Shown one piece after another: positions 51,822 to 59,527 of a stretch of 64,000 nt of DNA. The translations under genes and the position numbers were made by a program. Within the stretch, counting starts at the first letter, position 1; each line of letters starts with the position of its first letter. This DNA is from Steroidobacter sp. (GTDB taxonomy: Bacteria; Pseudomonadota; Gammaproteobacteria; Steroidobacterales; Steroidobacteraceae): contig JAICPY010000005.1 of assembly GCA_025929585.1 (NCBI GenBank), positions 22,332-86,331 of the forward strand. Direction: 5' to 3'. The notes under the pieces are model-generated. The model saw only the letters and a list, made by a program, of their open reading frames with translations. It searched no databases and was not told where the DNA came from.

Positions 51822-51977
51822 TTGATCTCTTTTCTCTGCGAACCATGCGCATCTCCGAGATATTCTTTTCTCCATCCTTAATCAGATCTCCTCGCCGCCG
51901 CGCCGCCGCGAGAAACTCTTGATGACCTTTTATCTAGCATTACGTCAAGCAAGGCATATCGTTTCCTCCTCCTACCC

Positions 51978-52004
51978 TTTGCGATCTTTGCGTTCTTTGC
52001 GAGA
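51978..52004. repeat. TTTGCG nonamer tandem repeat
   Basis: Three consecutive 9-nt units, TTTGCGATC, TTTGCGTTC and TTTGCGAGA. It lies in the gap between two converging genes, the same kind of place as the heptad elements. Confidence 0.6.
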
Positions 52005-52042
52005 ACCCTCTTGTCACGGATCGATAACTAGCGCACGGCCCG

Positions 52043-53509
52043 CTACGACGATCCACGCTGCACCCGGCGCCAGATCGAGGCTGGAACGCCGCGAGCAAAA
52101 TGTAGCAGGCTGATCGCCTCCGGAACTCGCAACAGCGCGAGCATTGCAGCGAAGATGGCGAGGTAGACGGCGCCGCCGACGATGACACCGGCGAATCCCA
52201 AGTGCTCGGTCCAAAAGTCGCTGTAAAGCACACAGGCAGCGATGCCCGCAGAGAGCAATACCTTGACCATGTCTTGCCACGGTGCGAGTTGGGCAATAGA
52301 GGCATCGTAGACTCGCATCGTCTGCCATCCTAGATAAATACCGTCTACCACGCGGGAGATCAAGAATGCAGTGACGGCGCCCATCACGCCCCACATGGGC
52401 ACGAACACGAACATCAATCCGATGTTGACTACCAGCGCACACAAGTTGCTATAGAGAATCGGCTTTGTGCAATTTACCGCGCGCAGCGGAATGCCGAAGT
52501 CCAAGCACTCGCGTAGAAAAACCAGCAGGTACACCTGAAAAATCAGAATCGTCGAGCGGAAGTCCTCGGTGAACAAGGTGATGACCAACACTTCCGCAAA
52601 TCTTGCCAGTACGACACCGACTCCGATCAATGCGATCGAAGTGACTACGGTGGTGCGCCGAAAGAGCGCCAAGCGATCCGCATGACCGGCGCGATCGCGC
52701 GATACCATCTCGGGCAGTAACACATCGGACAAAGAGTTGCGGAGCACGGCGATAATCGGTTGCACGTAGGTGCCGATCGAATAGTGCGCCAGTGCTACTG
52801 GGCCCATCGCCTTCGCGACGAATAGGCTGCCCATCGTTCGATTCAGGTAAGACACGATCATCGATCCGCCGAACGGCAAGCAGTACTCTAGCTGCTGCCT
52901 CCACGATCCGCTCGCGTCGGCTTTACTCGGCCTGGAGCTGCGAAACCATCCGATAAACGACAGTGTGATACGCACGCTCTCCAAGCCGATGATCGACCAG
53001 ACGATCGTGGTCACATCGCTGGTGAGCGCAGCGGCCACAATGACGGTCACCATTCGAGCGACCAAGCGACCGGTCGTATAACCTAGAACAGCGAAACTGC
53101 GTTTTTCCGCGAGCCACAAGAATTCCCAGAAATCCAAATTGGCAAACAGCAGTACATACAACGCAACGGGCAGCGCGAATTCTCCGAGGAGTTTTCCCGC
53201 GAACACGGCGTCGGCGATCAGCGCGATCGAAACGACGAGCAAGCTCATGCCCAAAGTCATCAGCATCGTCTGCTTCACGTAATGCCATTTGAGCTCGGGT
53301 TTGTCGGGAATGAAGCGCAGCAGGCTGCTATTGATGCCTAACGCCGCAAAGTTGAGCAGGAAGGTGGCGTAGAGCAAAAACTCGCGGTAGCGCCCGAAGT
53401 CCTCGACGGTCAACAGGCGCACGAGGACGATAGGGCTGATGATGATCAGCCCTTGATTCAGCAGTCTGCTGAAGGAGATGACCGCCGCGCGGCCGCCTAA
53501 TCCGCGAAT
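52043..53509 (-). CDS. Polysaccharide flippase (Wzx/MOP superfamily), probable non-standard start
   Basis: A lipid-linked oligosaccharide flippase with about 12 helices, in the MOP superfamily. From GTG 53422 the product lacks helix 1, yet the open frame continues upstream and encodes a convincing N-terminus, GLGGRAAVISFSRLLNQGLIIISPIVL, with no ATG, GTG or TTG in it. The only sensible start is ATT at 53509, which has GGAG 7 nt upstream, overlapping the stop of the GT39 gene. That gives 488 residues, the usual flippase length. Other blocks include LEYCLPFGGSMIVSYLNRTMGSLFVAKAMGPVALAHYSIG. It exports repeat units for the Wzy-like polymerase. The identity is firm; the start is inference. Confidence 0.88.
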   Translation of the reverse strand: MRGLGGRAAVISFSRLLNQGLIIISPIVLVRLLTVEDFGRYREFLLYATFLLNFAALGINSSLLRFIPDKPELKWHYVKQTMLMTLGMSLLVVSIALIADAVFAGKLLGEFALPVALYVLLFANLDFWEFLWLAEKRSFAVLGYTTGRLVARMVTVIVAAALTSDVTTIVWSIIGLESVRITLSFIGWFRSSRPSKADASGSWRQQLEYCLPFGGSMIVSYLNRTMGSLFVAKAMGPVALAHYSIGTYVQPIIAVLRNSLSDVLLPEMVSRDRAGHADRLALFRRTTVVTSIALIGVGVVLARFAEVLVITLFTEDFRSTILIFQVYLLVFLRECLDFGIPLRAVNCTKPILYSNLCALVVNIGLMFVFVPMWGVMGAVTAFLISRVVDGIYLGWQTMRVYDASIAQLAPWQDMVKVLLSAGIAACVLYSDFWTEHLGFAGVIVGGAVYLAIFAAMLALLRVPEAISLLHFARGVPASIWRRVQRGSS

Positions 53510-53513
53510 GAGC

Positions 53514-55616
53514 CTACTCCGTCGATGCCGATGGCGCTTTCGAAGACTCCATCGCCGCTGCTGCGTCTTCGACCAGAGCGGCTTCGTCAGCTTCCGATTC
53601 TGCCTGGGTCGAAGACGAACGTGGCACTTGATGCGGGACAGCCTGCAATATCTGCGTCAGCCCATCGCGACCTGTGTAGATTACTTTGAAGCGCGGTGAA
53701 CGAATCGTCTCATGCAGGTCTTCACCCCTTGCGAACAAGCGCCCAGCACGCTGATCCTCGCCACTGCCGATGACGAACACTCGTTTACCTTCGGTCTGCT
53801 GAAGCAGCGCATCCAGCATCGCACCCGTCGCGATCACAGGTGTCCCCGTGTAGAAGTCCACGACGCGATTGCCATCCCGTTTGATGAACTTTCGTGCGAC
53901 TTGGGGACCGATGATCCAATAGTCCACCCCGCCTAGATAATACGTTTGTTGTAGCACATCCTCCGCCAGCACGATGTCTTCATCGGTCAGCGGAAGTGCG
54001 CGCAGGAATTCCGCCGCGCCTTTGTGATCTGGATGTATATCGTATCCCGCGTGCAAGACTCTGGCGAAGGCCGGCGGATTGATTGCGAGCACTGCAATGA
54101 CTGCCGCTACTGCAGCTTGCGCCCAAGCCGGCTTCAAGACGCCATCGCGACGACTTGCGCAATACCAATCGAAAGCTCGCTGGGCGGCCGCAAAAGCACA
54201 CAACAGTAACGGCGGAAGTGACATCGATGTATATCTTGGCGGCACGTTCCACGCGAAGAATCCCATCGCGAAGACCGGTGCGAAAATGCCGAGCATCGCC
54301 AACAGCCAGAAGTCGGGGATCGAGCGATGCCGGGCAAAACGATAGATACCCCAAGCCAATAGTGCACCGATAATAACGCCAGCGGCTTCACTCAACTGAG
54401 CAACACGCACATAGGGCCACACGCTGGGCTGTCCTACCATCGCACCCACGAGCTTGATGATGGAGCCGGGAGCCGAGGCCAGTAAGCTCGCATGAATCAA
54501 TGCGACGACGCCGACGGCAAAAACGAATACCAGAATGCGAAAACCCGTCTGCGGTGTGCCATATCGATAGGCAAGCGCGAGCCCGATCAAATACGCGAGT
54601 CCCGCGAGGTGGTAGAACAGGGCAAGCTGCAAGGCCACCCCCAGCAGCAACAACGCCACACTCACCACTGCGCTCCATCTCACTTGAATGGTGCGCACTA
54701 GCTGCAAGGAAAAGAACGCGATCGTGAGTCCCGATACGCACAACGCAATATCGAATGTAAGTGCAAAGGCGGGCGGCGCCCACGAGCGCTCCCACGGAGG
54801 TGGTCCCAAACCCGCTGCAAACTCGGGAGGTGGAACCGGATATTGGGCTTGGGTCCAGTACTCGATGAATACGTAGCCTGCAACCACCACGGCAGCAGCC
54901 AGCGCACTGTGGATCAACTTGCGTAAGTCACCTTGCAACAAACCAGGCAGCATGAACATGAGGATCGCAGCAACCGCTAGCAGCTGCATATCGATCCCGA
55001 TGATGAGCACAACGACTGCCGCCACGAGCCAGCGCAGCCTATCGGTACGCTCCCATTCGAAGATACACACCATGCTGGCCGTCACACACGTCACGAGAAA
55101 GATATACATGCGTGCGGTTTGCGAGTAGATGATGAGCTCGGGCAGCAACGCCACCGTAGCCGCAAGCGCGAGATTCCATTGTGGCCGCAAGAAACGACGG
55201 CCCATCAGATAGGACAGGCCAATCAGAGCGACGCCGCAGATGACCGAGGGCAGTCGCAAACTCCACTCGGATTCGCCGAACATCCATGTCGAGAGTGCCA
55301 TTAGATAAAGCTGGGTCATCCCTCGCGGGTAGAACATGCCGCTCGGCAAAATAGGTTGGCCATCGATCAAGATATGGCGCACGGCCATCGCCATCGTTTC
55401 TTCATCGCCATGCAGACCGACGGCGCCCAGATCCCACAAGCGCACCCACGCGCCCACTATGGAGATGCTCAATAAGAACCACAGATGTACCGCGCGCGAC
55501 TGCTCGTCTGGGCGAGTGGTCTCGAATAGCCCCGCTAGTCCCTGCATTGCGGTTGCGAGCACCGAAGCCCAGAGGCGCGAGGAGGACGGCACAGCGGGGA
55601 CTGAGTTAGAGACCAT
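53514..55616 (-). CDS. Glycosyltransferase family 39 (ArnT/PMT-like) membrane protein
   Basis: A 700-residue GT-C glycosyltransferase with about 12 helices in residues 45-500. The first periplasmic loop has the catalytic acidic pair in GAVGLHGDEETMAMAVRHIL, as in ArnT and PMT. The membrane core includes PSVICGVALIGLSYLMGRRF and LLPELIIYSQTARMYIFL. A large soluble C-terminal region (about 520-700) ends in a Glu/Ala/Ser-rich tail. It probably uses an undecaprenyl-linked sugar to glycosylate the EPS or a lipid in the periplasm. Its TAG stop overlaps the flippase start region, indicating translational coupling. A sigma-54 promoter lies 126 bp upstream. Confidence 0.88.
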   Translation of the reverse strand: MVSNSVPAVPSSSRLWASVLATAMQGLAGLFETTRPDEQSRAVHLWFLLSISIVGAWVRLWDLGAVGLHGDEETMAMAVRHILIDGQPILPSGMFYPRGMTQLYLMALSTWMFGESEWSLRLPSVICGVALIGLSYLMGRRFLRPQWNLALAATVALLPELIIYSQTARMYIFLVTCVTASMVCIFEWERTDRLRWLVAAVVVLIIGIDMQLLAVAAILMFMLPGLLQGDLRKLIHSALAAAVVVAGYVFIEYWTQAQYPVPPPEFAAGLGPPPWERSWAPPAFALTFDIALCVSGLTIAFFSLQLVRTIQVRWSAVVSVALLLLGVALQLALFYHLAGLAYLIGLALAYRYGTPQTGFRILVFVFAVGVVALIHASLLASAPGSIIKLVGAMVGQPSVWPYVRVAQLSEAAGVIIGALLAWGIYRFARHRSIPDFWLLAMLGIFAPVFAMGFFAWNVPPRYTSMSLPPLLLCAFAAAQRAFDWYCASRRDGVLKPAWAQAAVAAVIAVLAINPPAFARVLHAGYDIHPDHKGAAEFLRALPLTDEDIVLAEDVLQQTYYLGGVDYWIIGPQVARKFIKRDGNRVVDFYTGTPVIATGAMLDALLQQTEGKRVFVIGSGEDQRAGRLFARGEDLHETIRSPRFKVIYTGRDGLTQILQAVPHQVPRSSSTQAESEADEAALVEDAAAAMESSKAPSASTE

Positions 55617-55741
55617 TCAGCACCGGGCCAGACAGTGGATCGATCGCACTTACGGTCGGCGTTTGGCAACACGAAAGTTCGTTTGCGCTGCGCGTGGCGA
55701 ATTCACTCATGCATGGACTCCAACAAATGGTAGGAGGAGCC

Positions 55742-55760
55742 GAGCAAGATACGTACCACG
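55742..55760 (-). promoter_or_regulatory. Sigma-54 promoter of the GT39-flippase unit
   Basis: CGTGGTACGTATCTTGCTC on the minus strand differs by one base from the site at 59301. The GG and GC pairs are 12 apart. The transcript would carry a leader of about 117 nt. Confidence 0.75.
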
Positions 55761-55802
55761 TCGAATGCAGTGCTAAATGTTGTCTACTGTGTCATGCGCA
55801 AT

Positions 55803-55846
55803 AAAAAAGCCCACACGGCGCGGCTTTAGGCGCTGCCGTGTGGGCT
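55803..55846 (-). terminator. Intrinsic terminator of the lyase gene
   Basis: A perfect 12-bp stem, AGCCCACACGGC/GCCGTGTGGGCT, is followed on the minus strand by a run of six T. It ends transcription 67 bp after the lyase stop codon and separates it from the GT39 promoter. Confidence 0.92.
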
Positions 55847-55912
55847 CGAATCGTCTCGAATTACAAACGAGGTTGTAGAAGTTACTTCGAAGGTGCTCCG
55901 CAGAGCAGCGAA

Positions 55913-57331
55913 TTAGTTGCCGTTGGACGTGAGCACCGGTGCGATCGGGAGCTTACTGGGCCTGCCCTCTACTTGCGCAGCCATTTTCTGTAGCCACACC
56001 TCGAGATTCGTATATCCACTCGAAGTTTTGCCGGAAGGGTTGGAAGGCAACGTCAGCGCGCGGCGGTTCTGCGCCAAGTTCGGCCATCCCCCGGCATTCT
56101 TGTTGCAACGAGTCGTACCGTTCGGCGACACGCAATTGATGATACGGCCGGTACGGTTGCGCACGCTGTTCACGATTCGCGTATCTACCGGATCGCGAGC
56201 GGCGGGCCGTGAACCAGCGAAACGCAGCACTTCGTCATAAACGACATTGCTCTTCGTGGACAAACGAGTAAGACCCGCTGGCCAGCTCGGGGGTGCCGAA
56301 GATTTCACGCTGCTCCAAACGTCTCCCTGCGAGGCGCTTACGACCGACCAGTCATCGCCACTCTTGCTCTCGAGCGCTACATTGTCGGCGACATAAATCT
56401 TTGCCTGCTTGGACACCGACAAGGCGCCGGACGTGCGAACCAGGACCGGCTTGTTGTACTCGCGCGTGAAGTCCGGACCGCGAACGAAAACGTTGCCGAT
56501 GATCGTGCTGCTCGTCGCAACCCCATTTTCGCTTTGCAGATCGACGTCTTGATGCGCACGGTTATAGACAACGTTGTTCACGAACACCATTTGAGCGCCG
56601 CGCGACAGCGGATTGCGCTCTACTTGGTGCGCCAACAGATTTCCCACGATCGTTACCTTGCCTTTCCAAGGACCGACTAGAACACCATAACCGGCTTCTT
56701 TGCCATCCAGCGACTCGCGTAGACCTTCCGCGAAAATGTTGTTGCTCAATGTGACGTTGTCCCAGCCGTTCCATAGGGCCGCAGTTTCATCGATCGCCCA
56801 AGTAAAAGAGCAATGGTCCACGACGATATTGGTGATCGGCTTGGTGGGAAGGGACTCGATCTTCAAAGAGTCGCGATTGTCGATCGGATGACCTTCACGG
56901 TCATCACCCGCACGCACGGCAATGTGCTGGACGAGAACATTGGATGCGCTGATTCGCAATGCCCCACCGCGCAACGTGATGCCTGGCGAGGGCGCTGTTT
57001 GGCCTGCGATGGTGATATCGGGCTTGGCGATCACAAGATCGCCGCCTTGCTTGATTATTCCGGAAACTTCAAATACGCATACGCGAGGTCCACTCGCATC
57101 GACGCAGGCCTTCAATGACCCTGCGCCGGAGGAATTCAGATTGGTGACGCGGTAAACCGTGCCGCCGCGACCCGCGGTAGCCTCGATGCCATAGCCGGCA
57201 CCATTTGGAACGACAGGTAACGCGCTCGCCGCGAACGGGAGCAAACCGGCGGACGCAAGCAGAGCAGCGATGCGCCTGCGTCGTGGTGCATGAGCGTTGG
57301 TTGCACGACTCATTGCTTGTGGTTGGGACAT
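55913..57331 (-). CDS. Exported beta-helix polysaccharide lyase (pectate lyase-like)
   Basis: A 472-residue exported protein from ATG 57331, which has AGGA upstream. The signal peptide has a basic start (RRRRIAALLASAGLLPFAASA). The mature part is a right-handed parallel beta-helix of the pectate lyase type, with the typical opening GTVYRVTNLNSSGAGSLKACVDASGPRVCVFEVSGII and the core NIVVDHCSFTWAIDETAALWNGWDNVTLSNNIF, whose His-Cys-Ser and Trp residues are conserved in this group. It probably cleaves uronic-acid links, turning over the polymer in the periplasm or outside. It lies between the initiating transferase and GT39, has its own terminator and shows no convincing sigma-54 site. Confidence 0.87.
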   Translation of the reverse strand: MSQPQAMSRATNAHAPRRRRIAALLASAGLLPFAASALPVVPNGAGYGIEATAGRGGTVYRVTNLNSSGAGSLKACVDASGPRVCVFEVSGIIKQGGDLVIAKPDITIAGQTAPSPGITLRGGALRISASNVLVQHIAVRAGDDREGHPIDNRDSLKIESLPTKPITNIVVDHCSFTWAIDETAALWNGWDNVTLSNNIFAEGLRESLDGKEAGYGVLVGPWKGKVTIVGNLLAHQVERNPLSRGAQMVFVNNVVYNRAHQDVDLQSENGVATSSTIIGNVFVRGPDFTREYNKPVLVRTSGALSVSKQAKIYVADNVALESKSGDDWSVVSASQGDVWSSVKSSAPPSWPAGLTRLSTKSNVVYDEVLRFAGSRPAARDPVDTRIVNSVRNRTGRIINCVSPNGTTRCNKNAGGWPNLAQNRRALTLPSNPSGKTSSGYTNLEVWLQKMAAQVEGRPSKLPIAPVLTSNGN

Positions 57332-57724
57332 TTGGAGTCTTCCTCGCGATCGTAATTCGATGGCAATTACATCGTCACGCTGTCGCCGAGTCCGCGTCTG
57401 CAGCTCGGGTCCCCCAGCTAAAACGACACATCTTTCTCCGGAAATCCAATGTCTTCCGGCGCCAGAGAAGTTACAAGCAGCTGCCAAGCGGTTATATCGG
57501 AGAAGCCCTGAACAACGATATAGCCAACAAGCTCGCGGTTCAGGCTAGTGCTCATGCTACGCCACGCTCGTACGAGCAACTGCGAACCACTTTGAGGTTT
57601 CCCCCCAACGTGGGAGGGGAGAAATCGGGGGTCGGGAGTCGGGATCAGAGTTCGGGCTCTCGCAGTCAACCGTCAACGGTCAACGGTCAACCCCTACTGC
57701 TTCCGCACCTCCTACACAGTCAGA
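57332..57724. other. Intergenic region between the initiating transferase and the lyase
   Basis: No gene is supported in these 393 bp. They hold heptad element D (57626-57692) and an inverted repeat CCGGAA/TTCCGG with a 10-nt loop (57438-57459). The lyase promoter should lie here. A GG-N10-GC pair at about 57400-57413 fits sigma-54 spacing but not its flanking bases, so I do not call it. Confidence 0.55.
57626..57692. repeat. Heptad-repeat element D (mixed words)
   Basis: The left arm is GGGGGTC, GGGAGTC, GGGATCAGAG. After TTCGGGCTCTCGCA the right arm is GTCAACC, GTCAACG, GTCAACG, GTCAACC. The two arms use different words, so they do not pair, which suggests an element whose arms have been exchanged. 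Confidence 0.6.
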
Positions 57725-59266
57725 TCAGAACGCCTTGTCAGTTCGGATCAGTTTGGGGATGGTCCAGAAAAGTATTTTGATATCCAGCCATAGCGACCAG
57801 TGATGCACGTATTGGACGTCGTAATACACGCGCGCCTGCATGTCTTGTAAGCGTGGAGTAGCGCCTCGATAGCCCTTCACTTGAGCGAGCCCCGTCAACC
57901 CCGGGGGGACTTTGTGACGGACCATGTAGCCCCGAACCAACCGCCGATACTCTTCGTTATGCGCGACGGCGTGCGGCCGAGGACCCACGAGGCTCATGCG
58001 TCCTTGCAGCACGTTGATCAGTTGCGGCAGCTCATCGAGTGACCATCGCCGCAAGAACGCGCCGATCTTGCTCACGCGTTCATCGTTAGGTCTTGCTTGC
58101 GCCATCCAACCGCTGTTTTCCGTCACCGACATCGTGCGGAATTTGTATATGTTGATTTGCCGACCATCCAGCCCATAGCGCCGTTGCTTGAAGAGAATGG
58201 GACCGGGACTTGCGCATTTGATCGCGATTGCAATCCCAATCAACAATGGTACGCACAAGGTGAGCGCAACGATCGAGACGACGACGTCCAATCCGCGTTT
58301 GAGAAAACCCCTAATGCCATAAAACGGGCTTTCGCGCAGGGCGATGACCGGCACGCCCAGAATCTCGCCGGCGCGTGTATCGAGAAAATCAGAGCTCAAG
58401 ACATCCGGCACGTAGTACAACGACACCGTCGTGTCGCCGAGCGCGTCCAGAAGCTTTTGAACTCGGCTGATATGCTTCAGAGGCAAGGCGATGAAGATCA
58501 CCTCGACCTCGTGCTCGCGCACGAAGGCTGGCAACTGCGACAGCGGGCCAAGCAGCGGCACCTGCGTGGGACATCCAATACGCTCGACGCTGCGGTCATC
58601 GAAGAAGCCGGCAACCTCCAAACATAACTCGGGATGCTTGGCGAATCGCTCCGCTAGCGCCGCGCTCGTCTCGTTGCACCCGACGAAAAGCGCAGTTCGT
58701 CTGCTTTGCGGCTGCCGCAGTATGCCTCTCGCGAGCTCGTGCAACAGCAGCGTGGCGCCGATCAGCACGAGTGGCGTCGAAATCGCCCAGCTCACGACCA
58801 TGCTGAACGGGTAAAGACTCAAATACCGATCCGCAAATCCCGATGCGTAGCTCAATCCGGTAAGAACGCCGAGCAACACGATCCAGCGCATCGAAAGTGA
58901 AGCGATGATGGAACGTCGGCGAGCGAGCAACTCCGACGTGGGTGAGCGCGCGGACTGCAGCAACAGGATGGACAACACGGTGACCGAAACCAGCAGCAGC
59001 GCCAGAGACTCGGTAAATTGCACCCCGTAAGCTTGTGCGACGGCATACAGCGTTAGACTTGCAATCGCAGCGGGCAGTGCTGCGGCGAGTGTCAGCAAAA
59101 AGGCAGCCAGCGAAGATTGCCCCTTGAAGAACACCGGCTGAGTAATCTGGTAAGCGCCTGTGAGTGCTTCAGGCCGACGCGTAGCAGCGATACCCGCAAT
59201 GGGCAGAGGCTCACGCTCGGTTCGGTGTGCGCGCGCCTTCGCGTACGGATCTACAACCGCATTCAT
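57725..59266 (-). CDS. Undecaprenyl-phosphate sugar phosphotransferase (WcaJ/GumD-like)
   Basis: A 513-residue membrane enzyme that starts EPS synthesis by moving sugar-1-phosphate from a nucleotide sugar to undecaprenyl phosphate. Four N-terminal helices (residues about 50-180) and a soluble Rossmann-like domain (TALFVGCNETSAALAERFAK) lead to a membrane re-entrant helix and the catalytic domain (about 320-510): GFLKRGLDVVVSIVAL, INIYKFRTM, FLRRWSLDELPQLINVLQGRMSLVGPRP and PGLTGLAQVKGYRG. The Asp-Glu pair in SLDELPQ is catalytic. It is the most upstream gene on the minus strand and has a strong sigma-54 promoter. Confidence 0.95.
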   Translation of the reverse strand: MNAVVDPYAKARAHRTEREPLPIAGIAATRRPEALTGAYQITQPVFFKGQSSLAAFLLTLAAALPAAIASLTLYAVAQAYGVQFTESLALLLVSVTVLSILLLQSARSPTSELLARRRSIIASLSMRWIVLLGVLTGLSYASGFADRYLSLYPFSMVVSWAISTPLVLIGATLLLHELARGILRQPQSRRTALFVGCNETSAALAERFAKHPELCLEVAGFFDDRSVERIGCPTQVPLLGPLSQLPAFVREHEVEVIFIALPLKHISRVQKLLDALGDTTVSLYYVPDVLSSDFLDTRAGEILGVPVIALRESPFYGIRGFLKRGLDVVVSIVALTLCVPLLIGIAIAIKCASPGPILFKQRRYGLDGRQINIYKFRTMSVTENSGWMAQARPNDERVSKIGAFLRRWSLDELPQLINVLQGRMSLVGPRPHAVAHNEEYRRLVRGYMVRHKVPPGLTGLAQVKGYRGATPRLQDMQARVYYDVQYVHHWSLWLDIKILFWTIPKLIRTDKAF

Positions 59267-59300
59267 CCAGTCGATTCCTTGAGTCGCATCTTGTGAAGAG

Positions 59301-59319
59301 GAGCAAGATGCGTACCACG
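59301..59319 (-). promoter_or_regulatory. Sigma-54 promoter of the initiating phosphotransferase
   Basis: CGTGGTACGCATCTTGCTC on the minus strand matches TGGCACG-N4-TTGCW with correct 12-bp spacing. Transcription would start near 59291, 25 nt before the start codon. The -12 box overlaps an inverted repeat GCATCTTG/CAAGATGC (59286-59311). Confidence 0.75.
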
Positions 59320-59527
59320 ACGATCACACGTCAACCTTCGGCGATTTGCGACTGATGGGTGCGTTGGTTGTCGGTGTTTCACCTGCGCAGCCAATATTTA
59401 CAAGGTGTGGTGTAAGAACTTACAGCGTTGGTACAAAACATTGCACCCGAGGGCTTGCGCAAGGCTCGTGCGCATTCGGCACTGAACATGCATTCATAAG
59501 CTATTCCGGTTCTCTTCACGACTCCCG

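Larger units (their letters stand above)
51717..52042. other. Intergenic region after the methyltransferase gene
   Basis: No gene is supported in these 326 bp. It holds the terminator at 51791-51821, an AT-richer stretch at about 51830-51960 and the nonamer repeat at 51978-52004. The converging flippase gene ends at 52043. Confidence 0.6.

Noticed and set aside
57398..57414. Possible sigma-54 site before the lyase gene
   Set aside because: GG and GC spacing fits but the surrounding bases (GGGACC, CTGCAG) do not match the strong copies.
36249..59266. Exosortase/PEP-CTERM system expected from sigma-54 EPS promoters
   Set aside because: No exosortase, PEP-CTERM protein or PrsK/PrsR gene is seen in the window.
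59429..59444. TGGTACAAAACATTGC, sigma-54-like site before the GlpD-like gene
   Set aside because: The boxes are good but are 13, not 12, positions apart, a spacing sigma-54 rarely tolerates; it also lies 84 bp from the start.
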